A stretch of 64,000 nt of DNA from the NCBI GenBank assembly GCA_036389315.1, contig DASVQF010000008.1:62001-126000 (forward strand). The letters run 5' to 3'. The stretch is from DASQYE01 sp036389315 (GTDB lineage Bacteria > Acidobacteriota > Blastocatellia > Pyrinomonadales > Pyrinomonadaceae). Below the pieces are notes generated by a model that was not told where the DNA came from, did not search any database, and saw nothing but the letters and a program-made list of their open reading frames with translations. A program made the translations under genes and the position numbers. Positions within the stretch are counted from its first letter, which is position 1; each line of letters opens with the position of its first letter. Of this stretch, positions 34,117 to 45,180 are shown in pieces.

Positions 34117-35220
34117 TCAGGCGATGGTGATCTCTTCGGAGAGATACACGTCCTGGATGGCGTTCAGGAGTTCGACGCCTTCGTTCATCGGACGCTGGAA
34201 AGCCTTGCGGCCGGAGATGAGGCCCATGCCACCGCCGCGCTTATTGATGACGGCCGTGCGGACGGCTTCGGCCATATCGCTCGCGCCCTTCGATTCGCCG
34301 CCCGAATTGATGAGCCCGCAGCGGCCCATGTAGCAGTTGGCGACCTGATAACGCACAAGGTCAATCGGGTTATCCGTCGTCAGCTCCTCGTAAATCTTCT
34401 TGCTCGTCTTCCCGTAGGAGCTGCCCTCCATGTTGAGCGCGTTGTAGCCGCCATTTCTTTCAGGAAGCTTCTGCTTGATGATGTCCGCCTGAATGGTCAC
34501 GCCGAGGTGGTTGGCCTGGCCCGTCAGGTCGGCGGCCGTGTGCATGTCGCCCTGCGAGGTCTTGAACTTCGGGTTGCGCAGGTAGCACCACAGTATCGTC
34601 GCCATCCCAAGCTCGTGCGCGTAGGCGAAAGCCTGGCTGACTTCTGTGATCTGGCGCGTGGACTCTTCCGAGCCGAAGTAGATGGTTGCGCCCACGGCCA
34701 CAGCGCCCATGTCGTGCGCTTGATCGACGGTTCCGAACAGGACTTGGTCGAACTTGTTCGGGTAGGTCAGCAGCTCGTTATGGTTGATCTTGACGACGAA
34801 GGGAATCTTATGCGCGTACTTGCGCGCGACTATGCCGAGCACGCCGAAGGTCGAGGCGACGGCGTTGCAGCCGCCTTCGATGGCTAAGCGGACGATGTTT
34901 TCGGGATCGAAGTATTGCGGGTTAGGGGCGAAGGACGAGCCCGCAGAATGCTCTATGCCCTGATCCACAGGCAGGATCGAGAGATAGCCGGTTCCGGCCA
35001 GTCTCCCCTGATTGAAGAGCGTTTGCAGGGAGCGAAGGACTGCCGGCCGCCTGTCCGAGAGCGACCAGACGCGATCAACAAAATCCGGGCCCGGCAGTTG
35101 AAGCTGATCTTTCGAGATCGTCTTCGACGTGTAATTCAGGAGCGCCTCTGCATCCGCCCCTAACAACTCTCCAATACGGCTGAGCGATGCTCCCCCTGTG
35201 CGTTTAAGTTCGGTAGCCAT
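34117..35220 (-). CDS. class I fructose-bisphosphate aldolase
   Basis: 367 residues from the Met at 35220 after GAGGACGAGAAGTA. It matches the bacterial/archaeal DhnA-like class I aldolase family: LPVDQGIEHSAGSSFAPNP, GGCNAVASTFGVLG, KIPFVVKINHNELL, GATIYFGSEE, then INSGGESKGASD and RGGGMGLISGRKAFQRP. It interconverts fructose-1,6-bisphosphate with DHAP and GAP through a Schiff base. The terminal GGGMGLISGRKAFQRP segment is the conserved phosphate-binding end. It is downstream of the pabC gene on the same strand but separated by about 150 bp. Confidence 0.93.
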   Translation of the reverse strand: MATELKRTGGASLSRIGELLGADAEALLNYTSKTISKDQLQLPGPDFVDRVWSLSDRRPAVLRSLQTLFNQGRLAGTGYLSILPVDQGIEHSAGSSFAPNPQYFDPENIVRLAIEGGCNAVASTFGVLGIVARKYAHKIPFVVKINHNELLTYPNKFDQVLFGTVDQAHDMGAVAVGATIYFGSEESTRQITEVSQAFAYAHELGMATILWCYLRNPKFKTSQGDMHTAADLTGQANHLGVTIQADIIKQKLPERNGGYNALNMEGSSYGKTSKKIYEELTTDNPIDLVRYQVANCYMGRCGLINSGGESKGASDMAEAVRTAVINKRGGGMGLISGRKAFQRPMNEGVELLNAIQDVYLSEEITIA

Positions 35221-35369
35221 TACTTCTCGTCCTCCTCCTGACGCGAGAATTCGGTGTTGCCTGTAGCTTGTGCGGTTTTGTCGAACCACGGATTATAGCA
35301 CAGGCGCAGATGGTTCTCTCACCGCGAATCTGTCCCTGGCGAGCCTCTCCTCAGTCGCCAGTCGTCCTG

Positions 35370-36227
35370 TTAATTTTCTGTCTGCAAGGTGAGCTGGCGA
35401 AAGGCTTCGCGCAGGCGCAAGGCGACGCTGCCGACCGGCACAGTGTAGCGGTGAAAATCGAACGTCGTCACGATGGCGACGCCGAGCCCCGAAGAGGTCA
35501 AAAATATCTCGTCGGCGTCCGACAGGTGCGAGAGGTCGTAGACGCCCTCGACGTGCGGCAGCGATAGCTCATTGGCGAGGGCCAGGACGCGCGAGCGCGT
35601 GATTCCGGCCAGCGCGCCCGTCGCCAGCGTCGGCGTATGAATCGTCCCGGCAGTCACCCAGAAGAGATTGGCCATCGTCGCCGAGACCACCTCGCCGCGC
35701 TCGTTCAGCACCACAGCCTCGTCGAAATCTCTGGCCCGCGCCTCTTCCCAGGAGAGCGCGTGCTCAAGATAGTTGACGCTCTTAATCCCCGCAATCGGTG
35801 AGAGCGTGTTGGTGCGATACGGCGAGACTGTGAGAGAGATGCCGTCGCGCTCTACCTTGCGCGCGTCGCCCGTCATTATCAGCAGCTCAGTCCTCGGTTG
35901 GCCCAGGCCCTTAATCTTCCAGACGCCACGGTCTGCTCCGCCGAAGAGCGTCAGGCGCGCCCGTCCCTCCGCGACCTCGTTGGCAACGATAAGCTTGTCG
36001 AGCAGGGCGGCGACGGTCGTCTGATCTAAGCTGCGGCAATCGACGCCTGAACGCTCGGCGTGGTCTATGAGCCGCATCCAGTGCTGCAGCCAGAGGAAAG
36101 GCTTAGAGCCGTGGATGGCGAGCGTGGTGAAGACGCCGTGGCCGTAAAGCAGCCCGGAAGCCACAGGCATCAGCCGCGCCTTGCTCGCCTCAATCAAACG
36201 ATTGTTGAATATCACATGAGAGTGCAT
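35370..36227 (-). CDS. pabC: PLP aminotransferase class IV, probable aminodeoxychorismate lyase
   Basis: 285 residues from the Met in M-H-S-H-V. The fold-type IV signature appears as GLLYGHGVFTTLAIHGSKPF at the start, the PLP lysine near IKSVNYLEHALSWEEA, DEAVVLNERGEVVSATMANL and a final DEIFLTSSGLGVAIV. It could be a branched-chain aminotransferase, but the short spacing to pabB on the same strand favours 4-amino-4-deoxychorismate lyase, which makes p-aminobenzoate for folate. The assignment rests on context, so it is moderately sure. Confidence 0.75.
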   Translation of the reverse strand: MHSHVIFNNRLIEASKARLMPVASGLLYGHGVFTTLAIHGSKPFLWLQHWMRLIDHAERSGVDCRSLDQTTVAALLDKLIVANEVAEGRARLTLFGGADRGVWKIKGLGQPRTELLIMTGDARKVERDGISLTVSPYRTNTLSPIAGIKSVNYLEHALSWEEARARDFDEAVVLNERGEVVSATMANLFWVTAGTIHTPTLATGALAGITRSRVLALANELSLPHVEGVYDLSHLSDADEIFLTSSGLGVAIVTTFDFHRYTVPVGSVALRLREAFRQLTLQTEN

Positions 36228-36297
36228 CTTTCCTCTCGCCATCCGAAGCAAGCGCAGGATACAGGAAAATTGCTGTCCGGGATAGAAGGGCCCTGAT

Positions 36298-37740
36298 TTA
36301 TCTGAGCGCCCGCAGCAGCGCCCGCGCCTTGAGGAGAGATTCTTCGTATTCGAGCGAGGGGTCGCTATCGGCGACGATGCCGCCGCCGACGTTGAAGCGC
36401 GCTGTGTCTTGGCCCAAGACCATCGTGCGAATCGCGACGCTCAAATCCATCCGGCCGTCGAAAGAGAAATAACCTATGGCTCCCATCGAAAGACCGCGCC
36501 GGGCCCGCTCGACCTCCTCGATAATCTCCATCGCGCGCCGTTTCGGAGCGCCCGTGATCGAGCCGCATGGAAAGGCCGCGCGCAAGAGGTCGCCAGCCTC
36601 CACGTCGTCGCGCAAACGGCCGCGCACTTTCGAGACGAGATGGAAAAGCGTCGGGTGCTCCTGAATGGCGCACAATTCGGCGACGTGGACGGAGCCGTAG
36701 AGGCAGACGCGACCCAGGTCATTGCGCAACAGGTCAACGATCATCACGTTCTCGGCCCGGTCTTTCTCGCTCTCTTGAAGAGCGCGGCGCTGTCGCTCGT
36801 CCTCGGCCGCCGAAGCCCCGCGCTCTCTTGTCCCCTTGATGGGCCAGGCTTCCACGTATCGCATCCCCGGGGCCTCGGTGCTGACTCGCAGGAAACGCTC
36901 GGGCGAGGCGCTCACGACCACGTCTTCGGGCCTGCGTATGAAGGCCGCGAAGGAGGCCGGATGCTCCTCGCGCAGCCGTAGAAAGATCATCTCCGGCGTC
37001 AACGCTTTGTCCAGTGGGACGGAGAGCTGCTGTGTGAGGTTGGCCTGGTAAATATCGCCCGCCGCGATCCGCTCTTTAATGCGCTCGACGGCTGCCATGT
37101 ACTCTTCGCGCGTAAAGTTCGACGCCATCTGCCGCGCGCTCACTTCGGGCGCGAGGCTCGGGAAATCCGCTCGACGGCTCGCCCCCGAAGTGAGCACGCG
37201 GAAGCTCTGTTCTAAATGCTCAGCCCCGTCGCGGGTGACGAGGTACGAAGCGCCGCGCGCGTAGTCATGTATGACGAGCGTGTCGAAGAAGGCAAGCGTG
37301 GCGTCGGGCTCGGAGGTGGGCCAGGGCGCGGGCCCGCTGCGCGGGCGATCAAAGAGGCTGGCCTGTAGGTCGTAGGAGAAAGTCGCTATGCACGCGCCGC
37401 AGGCCGGCACAATGGCTTCCGTCGCTTCTGTCGCTTCTGTCGTAGTGCGCGGCCGAGAGTATCTTCTGAGGCGCTCGTCGAGGAGCGAGAGCACGTCGCC
37501 ACGCACCAATTGCTCTGACCCTGCTTCGCGCCCGGTGATGCGCAACTCGTCGCCACGCGCTTCTATAGTCTCAATGGGGTCGAAGCCGGCAATCAGGAAG
37601 CGCGCGTCGGGCGGGCGCGCTCCACCGCTGTCGAGGACGTGTACGCGCCGTTCAGTCTCTAAGAGGAGCAGCGCCCGCAGCAGTTCATCGGGCCCGAGCC
37701 CTATCTCGCGCACAAACACGTCCGGCCGCCTCCGCCCCAT
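36298..37740 (-). CDS. pabB: aminodeoxychorismate synthase component I
   Basis: 480 residues. The chorismate-binding domain is recognised by GDIYQANLTQQLSVP, VVSASPERFLRV, WPIKGTRERG, DRAENVMIVDLLRNDLGRVC and GSITGAPKRRAMEIIEEVE. These are the conserved blocks of PabB and TrpE. PabB is chosen over TrpE because a lyase-like gene follows 47 bp downstream and no trp genes are near. The glutamine amidotransferase partner PabA is not in the window. Together with PabC it makes p-aminobenzoate. Confidence 0.88.
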   Translation of the reverse strand: MGRRRPDVFVREIGLGPDELLRALLLLETERRVHVLDSGGARPPDARFLIAGFDPIETIEARGDELRITGREAGSEQLVRGDVLSLLDERLRRYSRPRTTTEATEATEAIVPACGACIATFSYDLQASLFDRPRSGPAPWPTSEPDATLAFFDTLVIHDYARGASYLVTRDGAEHLEQSFRVLTSGASRRADFPSLAPEVSARQMASNFTREEYMAAVERIKERIAAGDIYQANLTQQLSVPLDKALTPEMIFLRLREEHPASFAAFIRRPEDVVVSASPERFLRVSTEAPGMRYVEAWPIKGTRERGASAAEDERQRRALQESEKDRAENVMIVDLLRNDLGRVCLYGSVHVAELCAIQEHPTLFHLVSKVRGRLRDDVEAGDLLRAAFPCGSITGAPKRRAMEIIEEVERARRGLSMGAIGYFSFDGRMDLSVAIRTMVLGQDTARFNVGGGIVADSDPSLEYEESLLKARALLRALR

Positions 37741-37746
37741 TTTCGT

Positions 37747-40700
37747 TTAAGGACTCTTGCGATCTATCACGACGACGGCGTGCAGGCCGTCCTGCATGAA
37801 AGTGAGCGTCGCGGTCGCGCCCGCCATCTCGCGCAGCAACCGGCCGGGAGTGCTCTCGTCGGTCGGTGCAGAAGGTTGGCGAGGGTCTAAGACGCTGCCG
37901 TGCAGGCTGCACGCGACAGCACGGCCGTCGGCGCTGACCACGTAGCGCCCGCCTTCGGGGCAGAAGAGATGCTCTGACTGCAAGCGGTCGGCCGCCTGCC
38001 GGACTAATTGATCGAGCTCTTCTCCCGTGGGCCCACCGGCGCTTCCCCGTGCGCGAGCCGTCAGCGCGCGGCTGACGCTAGAGAGCACGCCCAGGTTGTT
38101 CAAGCAGGCTTCACGATCATTCTCGGCCCAGCTCAGACGAAAGTCCGGCAAGACCTCGTTCCAGTTTTGCGGGCGCACGCGCAGCATGGCGTGCCCGACG
38201 GGGCCCAGGTCTCTGACGAGCGCGCCCGCTGTTGCTGCTGTTGCGGAGGCGGCGCGCGTGCGCTCCGACTCCATCGCCGCCAGGTCTTCGAGTATGAAAG
38301 GCTTGGTCGCGATATAGAGGACGCCTCCGATGCGGGCCCAGAAGAAGCGCAGCTTGAGTGGGCCAACGCGCAGGCCGAAACCGCGATAAACCTGATCTTG
38401 GCCCAAAGGGAACTTGTAGAAATCCGGCTCCAGGCTGAGCCAGCCGCCTCGATCTTTGTGCCGCGCGATGATCGCCAGGCCCGTGTCCGATTTTTCCAGG
38501 AAGCGGTCTACTACACGGGCGTCCTGCACAGGGATGGCGAGGTAGACGGGAGTGTTGAGCGCGGCGACGGCGAACCCGATCAACAGCTCATCCGTGCCGA
38601 GGGAGCGGGCCCTGCCCGCAGTGCTTCCGACCAGCATGCCTAACAGGCTCGCCATGTTGAGGTCGAAGGTCGGCGTGGCGTCGTAGACGTGCAGGCTCAC
38701 CTGGCTGCCCAGGCCCTTAGAGAAAAACTCAGACAGGTTGAGACGGCGCGCCTCGCTATCGTTGATGCCCAGGTCACGGAGGAGCCGGTCGTAGCTCTTA
38801 TCGCGCTCCGCGCGCTCTATCTCCGGCATGAACTGCTCCTTGTTCAGGCGCGCGGCGATGCTGAAGATATTTCGCTTCGGGACGGGAAGCGAATCCAGAG
38901 CTTCGGGCCGTCCGCCTAAAACACCAGCGAGGCCGGTGTAGAGGGAATTATCTATGAGCGGCAGCACGATGGTCTCCAATCGGTACTGCTCGGGCGTGAT
39001 ACGCATGCGAAGCGCCACGGGGTCGAAATAGATTCGCCAGTAGCGATTGTATTCCTCAAGAAAAGAGTTGTACTCGTCGGCCTCAAGTCCAGTCACTTCC
39101 GCGACGGGGATTTCTATGTTCGGAGTCAGAAATCCCGCGCGACCGTGGCGCGAACAGACGCCGCCCGTACCATCGGCCGAGAGAGAATACTTGCCGCCGT
39201 CCGGGCACGATAGCTCGCCCTGTCCGAAAAGACCGGGCGAGCTTTTCGTCTCCGCCAGCTCTTCCAAAGTCTCCGGCCAGCGGCCGCGCTCCGTGCGATA
39301 GAGCATCGCCGCATGCCCGATCATGCGCAGGTGGTTGTAGCAGAGCATGCGCCGCCGCTCGGTCAGCTTGAGCTGTGGGCCCATCAGGCGGCGGATGAAG
39401 GGGTCTGAGAGGTAGACGAGCCCATCTTCTTCCTGAGCGCCGCGCGGCAGAAGGGTGCGTATGTAGGCGAACTCCGCAGCCTCTCCCAGCCTGCGCACAG
39501 CCTGCCCGCCCTCGCGCCTTCCTTTGATCGCTTCTATCACACGTTGCAGGGCGGCCAGCGAATTACTGCGCACGTGAACTTCCGGCGAGGGCGTCGCAGC
39601 ATAGACGCTCACCTCTCTGTCGGGCGTCGCCAACTGCACATAGTCAACGCCCATGAAGTTCCCTTGCGCGCGCCTTGCGTCCGAGTGCTCTTTTTCCGCT
39701 TCGACCAGAAAGGCTTCCATCCGCGCCTGGAAAATCTCCGGCTGCTTGACCTGGAAGATGATCGTCACGTCGCTGCCTTCGCGGGCGAACGGGTCGCTGC
39801 CCGTGACGGCGACTTCCTTGACCACCAGATCGTAGAAGGGGCGCAGGGCAGGTTCGGTCTTGAGGGCAAGCTGTCGCTTGATGCGCTCTCCGACCTGCTG
39901 CGTGCGCGCTTCGCGATAAGCCTGGTTGAAGAGGTGCGTGCCCCACAGGTCGCTTGCGTCCATCGCTTGCAGCAGCTTGCCGAGCGAGCGGAACTCTATG
40001 AAGTAAAAGTCTTCGGGGACGAACTGGGCCAGCGGCGAAATCTCCGGCCGCCTACCGGCAAGCATCTGCTGCCACGGATGGCTCTTGATGGTTGGGCCCG
40101 AAAGAGTAGCGACCTGGACGCGCTCACGGCGGCGTTTCTCCTGGGCCGCATGCGTGAAGGGGTCGTCCGAGGTGTGAGGTATGAACTGCTGAGCCTGTGC
40201 TGTCTGCTGTTGCTGCGCCCCCCGGCGCTGAGTACGAGCGCGCCTGCGCGTGCGACGCCGAGTCATCTGCGCTGCCGGCGCTCGGACGCTGGCGTTCGCG
40301 TTGACGGCGGTCGCCGTCGTCGTCATTGTAGTGGTGACAGTCGTCGTGGTCTGCGGCCTTGTGCGCGCGCCTGTGTTGACGCGCATGGTGTCGAGTTGCA
40401 GGCTCTCCTGCACGGCCAGCGCGCCAGTGAAGATGCTGAATAGATCGACCTGATTTGTGCGCTGCGTGCGCGCGTCCCTGCCCGACGTGCGCGCGATAAA
40501 AGTGTCTATGCGGCCAGCGACCTCGTCGAAACGGTTCTGCCTGACAGCCAGTTGCAGCGCCACGTATTGCAGGTAAGCGTCGTCCGGATATATCTCCAAC
40601 TGGGCCAAAGCCTCGTCGAGCATCCAAGCCTGTGCAGTCAGAGAAGAAGAAGAAGAGCTTGCCTGCGGCCCTCCTCCCTGCGGCACGGCCCGCCCCATCG

Positions 40701-40761
40701 CGCCCGCCATCACTCCCGCCAGGACAATCCAACTCAGAGCCGATTGCAAACGACGTTTCAT
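37747..40761 (-). CDS. large secreted protein with duplicated CPxGG/CSxHG modules
   Basis: About 1004 residues from the Met before KRRLQSALSW, with a signal-like helix (ALSWIVLAGVMAGAMG). A Thr/Arg-rich low-complexity part (TTTTVTTTMTTTATA, then QMTRRRTRRRARTQRRG) precedes a large beta/alpha body. Two copies of a Cys module are visible. One contains CYNHLRMIGHAAMLYRTERG and GELSCPDGGKYSLSADG...GVCSRHG. The other contains CLNNLGVLSSVSRAL and EHLFCPEGGRYVVSADGRAV then ACSLHG. The shared pattern (helix, CP-GG-Y, CS-HG) resembles C-terminal parts of pilin-like proteins. No enzymatic motif was recognised and the function is unknown. It ends 7 bp before pabB, so it may share a transcript with pabBC. 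Confidence 0.6.
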   Translation of the reverse strand: MKRRLQSALSWIVLAGVMAGAMGRAVPQGGGPQASSSSSSLTAQAWMLDEALAQLEIYPDDAYLQYVALQLAVRQNRFDEVAGRIDTFIARTSGRDARTQRTNQVDLFSIFTGALAVQESLQLDTMRVNTGARTRPQTTTTVTTTMTTTATAVNANASVRAPAAQMTRRRTRRRARTQRRGAQQQQTAQAQQFIPHTSDDPFTHAAQEKRRRERVQVATLSGPTIKSHPWQQMLAGRRPEISPLAQFVPEDFYFIEFRSLGKLLQAMDASDLWGTHLFNQAYREARTQQVGERIKRQLALKTEPALRPFYDLVVKEVAVTGSDPFAREGSDVTIIFQVKQPEIFQARMEAFLVEAEKEHSDARRAQGNFMGVDYVQLATPDREVSVYAATPSPEVHVRSNSLAALQRVIEAIKGRREGGQAVRRLGEAAEFAYIRTLLPRGAQEEDGLVYLSDPFIRRLMGPQLKLTERRRMLCYNHLRMIGHAAMLYRTERGRWPETLEELAETKSSPGLFGQGELSCPDGGKYSLSADGTGGVCSRHGRAGFLTPNIEIPVAEVTGLEADEYNSFLEEYNRYWRIYFDPVALRMRITPEQYRLETIVLPLIDNSLYTGLAGVLGGRPEALDSLPVPKRNIFSIAARLNKEQFMPEIERAERDKSYDRLLRDLGINDSEARRLNLSEFFSKGLGSQVSLHVYDATPTFDLNMASLLGMLVGSTAGRARSLGTDELLIGFAVAALNTPVYLAIPVQDARVVDRFLEKSDTGLAIIARHKDRGGWLSLEPDFYKFPLGQDQVYRGFGLRVGPLKLRFFWARIGGVLYIATKPFILEDLAAMESERTRAASATAATAGALVRDLGPVGHAMLRVRPQNWNEVLPDFRLSWAENDREACLNNLGVLSSVSRALTARARGSAGGPTGEELDQLVRQAADRLQSEHLFCPEGGRYVVSADGRAVACSLHGSVLDPRQPSAPTDESTPGRLLREMAGATATLTFMQDGLHAVVVIDRKSP

Positions 40762-40878
40762 ACGCTCGTCCTCTTCATCGTCGAGATCGGAGCTAGAGCA
40801 TAGCCGAACAGACTGCACCCGGAAGACAGAGGATAGGACACTTCCTCAACTGAGACACTTGGGCCCACTGGGGCCGGA

Positions 40879-41337
40879 CTACTTCTTTTTCCCCGTCGGC
40901 AGGACTGTCTCTAAAGTCCAGTTCGCCACGGCAAACTCGTCCCTGCTCTTAATGAGCAGCCATTGCCTTTCGCGCCCACTCATCCTGACCAGATTGAATT
41001 CCCCTTGAAGCTTTCGACCGAAGAGGCGAAACCCGAGCCGACCCCTCTTGAGCGCCGCGAGGGGCTCGCCAGCACTCTCATAACCTCCATTATCCCAGAT
41101 CAACACTTCGCCCGCACCATATTTCCCCTCCGCAATCCGCCCCTCAAACCCTATGTAGCTGACGGCATGATCTTCAACCTCCACGGCCAACCGCTTGACG
41201 GCCGGGTCAAGCGACGGCCCCTTCGGCACGGCCCACGACTTCAACACCCCGGCCATCTCCAACCTGAAATCAAAATGGAGCCGTGAAGCATGATGCTCAT
41301 GCACCACAAACCGCGCTTTGTGAATTTTTGAAGCCAT
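40879..41337 (-). CDS. stand-alone LigD 3'-phosphoesterase domain protein
   Basis: 152 residues with the PE-domain signature: FVVHEHHASRLHFDFRLEM at the N-terminus, LKSWAVPKGPSLDP, VEDHAVSYIGFEGRIAEGKY and GAGEVLIWDNG. The His/Asp/Arg cluster that forms the Mn-dependent active site is present. In LigD this domain trims 3' ends during non-homologous end joining. Here no ligase or polymerase domain is fused, and no Ku gene is seen in the window. It sits immediately beyond purL on the same strand. Confidence 0.85.
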   Translation of the reverse strand: MASKIHKARFVVHEHHASRLHFDFRLEMAGVLKSWAVPKGPSLDPAVKRLAVEVEDHAVSYIGFEGRIAEGKYGAGEVLIWDNGGYESAGEPLAALKRGRLGFRLFGRKLQGEFNLVRMSGRERQWLLIKSRDEFAVANWTLETVLPTGKKK

Positions 41338-41367
41338 GACGAGTAGCTCAAAGAAGGTGATAACTTT

Positions 41368-43674
<2,307 letters not shown>

Positions 43675-43675
43675 A

Positions 43676-43790
43676 AATGAGTGACAAAAGAAGAATGACT
43701 GCGGATGAATTAGAGCAGGAGATTTTAGCCTGTCACTTGCCGCTTGTCACTTTGTCAGTTGCCACTTTGTCAGTCGTCACTTTCTCAATG
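43676..43790. repeat. GTGAC-type repeat encoding a protein C-terminus
   Basis: Reiterated GTCACTTGCCGCTTGTCAC and GTCAGTTGCCACTTTGTCAG words occupy this stretch. They relate to the palindromes at 9.5 kb and 49.55 kb. On the minus strand they encode the last residues of the TlpA-like protein (VTTDKVATDKVTSGK) and include its stop codon. Confidence 0.7.
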
Positions 43791-44371
43791 GCCGCGCGCA
43801 GCTCTTGGGTGTCGAAGCGCCCCGTGTGCTTGAAGACCATTTGCCCCGTCGAGTCGTAGAGAAAGGTGGCTGGCAGCGCCCCACGCCACTCGGGGTCAAT
43901 CATGGTGATGACCAGATCAGGGTCTACGACGTTGAGGAGATAGGAGGGCAGCGGCGAGCGCATCTCGCGCAGGAAGTCGGCGACAGTGGTCTTGACATCC
44001 GCCGGGTCGTCCAGAGAGATGGTAATCAGCTCAAGATTACGCTTGCCATAGTCGGCATTGATCTTGACGAGGTCTGGAAACTCTTCGCGGCAGGGCTCGC
44101 ACCATGTCGCCCAGAAGTTGACGAGGAGCGGGCGCGCCCCCGTGCCCGCCTCGCGTTGCAGAAGCTTCTTTAGAGCCTCTTGGTCAATCTCGCGAATGAC
44201 CGGGGCGGCGCTCGCCTCTGCGGGCTTCTCCTTGTGCGCCTGCCCGTTCCTGCCGTTTTGCGCCGTCGCCGAATGAAGAGGGATAAACAGGAGAGACAGG
44301 ATAAAGAAAGACAATACTTTCTTTTTTATCCTGTCTCTCCTGTCCATCCCTGTTAATTTCTTCCTTTTCAT
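43733..44371 (-). CDS. TlpA-like thioredoxin-fold protein, repeat-derived termini
   Basis: 212 residues. A signal-like N-terminus (KKKVLSFFILSLLFIPLHSA) leads to a thioredoxin domain with active-site CEPC at Cys91/Cys94 (LVNFWATWCEPC) and the later MIDPEWRGALPATFLYDSTG cis-Pro block. It is probably an exported disulfide reductase, for example for cytochrome maturation. The start is four bases beyond the stop of the preceding redoxin gene, so translation is likely coupled; a second Met at 44347 is possible. The signal region is encoded by a palindromic repeat and the last 15 residues by a GTGAC-type repeat, which is unusual. Confidence 0.85.
   Translation of the reverse strand: MKRKKLTGMDRRDRIKKKVLSFFILSLLFIPLHSATAQNGRNGQAHKEKPAEASAAPVIREIDQEALKKLLQREAGTGARPLLVNFWATWCEPCREEFPDLVKINADYGKRNLELITISLDDPADVKTTVADFLREMRSPLPSYLLNVVDPDLVITMIDPEWRGALPATFLYDSTGQMVFKHTGRFDTQELRAAIEKVTTDKVATDKVTSGK
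44280..44357. repeat. palindromic repeat, AACAGGGATGGACAGGAT family, copy 3, within coding sequence
   Basis: Arms GGATAAACAGGAGAGACAGG and CCTGTCTCTCCTGTCCATCC, each flanked by A/T-rich ends, form an imperfect hairpin. The same family as copies at 26.16 kb and 29.76 kb. Here it lies inside the 5' end of the TlpA-like gene and encodes its signal region. Confidence 0.85.
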
Positions 44372-44375
44372 TCCT

Positions 44376-44987
44376 CTAAGAAGCCCGCTTGATGGAGCAG
44401 CCGAAGGCGCTCGCCTCCGTCTTGACGACGGGTTTGCCCGCGAGCGTCGCTTCGATGGCGTCGCGCAGGTCGTTGGCGTTGACCAGCGAGACGTTGCGAT
44501 GATTGTCTATGCGACCGTGGTAGACGAGCTTGTTCGAGGCGTCCAGGAAAAAGGCTTCCGGGGTGCGCTCGGCTCCGAGCTGGTCGGCGATCTTGTTGCC
44601 CTTGTCCCGCATGACGGGGAAGGTCAGGTTGTTGGCCGAGACCTGCGTCTTTATATCCTCGACCGTCTCCGTCGAGTTGGAATTGATGCCTACGACGTTG
44701 ACGCCGCGCGCGCGATAATCGACGGCCAGCTTCTCTATGCGCTCGATGTAGTCACGCACTACGGGGCACTGCGTCGAGATGAAGATCAGGACAGTCCCGT
44801 TCTTGCCCTTCAGCGAAGAGAGCGTCTGCTCCTTGCCGTTGGTGTCCGTGAGCTTGAAATCCGTAATGGTCGAGCCGATAGTGACGACCGACGTTTTATC
44901 GCCAGTGGGCCCAGCCGTGACGGCCACGACGAAAGTGAGCGCGAGCGTGAATGCTAAAGAGATGGCGAATGCGAAGCGCTTCTTCAT
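44376..44987 (-). CDS. exported redoxin (AhpC/TSA-like) protein
   Basis: 203 residues with a signal peptide (FAFAISLAFTLALTFVVAVTA). Peroxiredoxin-like fold: GSTITDFKLTDTNGKEQTLS, then FISTQCPVVRDYIERIEKLA with Cys74 at the peroxidatic position, GVNVVGINSNSTETVEDI, and ERTPEAFFLDASNKLVYHGR. Only one Cys lies at the active site, as in redoxin-type thiol proteins of this group; the only other Cys (CSIK) is near the C-terminus. It precedes the TlpA-like gene on the same strand with their stop and start next to each other. Confidence 0.8.
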   Translation of the reverse strand: MKKRFAFAISLAFTLALTFVVAVTAGPTGDKTSVVTIGSTITDFKLTDTNGKEQTLSSLKGKNGTVLIFISTQCPVVRDYIERIEKLAVDYRARGVNVVGINSNSTETVEDIKTQVSANNLTFPVMRDKGNKIADQLGAERTPEAFFLDASNKLVYHGRIDNHRNVSLVNANDLRDAIEATLAGKPVVKTEASAFGCSIKRAS

Positions 44988-45180
44988 GGTCTTGATTTTC
45001 AGAGACTCCTTTCAAGGGTATTCATATGAGTTGAAGCCAGAAGATTAACAGCCCCGGCGAGCGGGTGACAAGCCTGCGGGCTCAGTTCACTGCATAAAAT
45101 GTTGGCGTACACGCGCGTCCTGTGATAGTAAGATTAGGACGTGCTTCATCCGAAAGGCTTCTGCCGAGAGGTCAGGCCCC

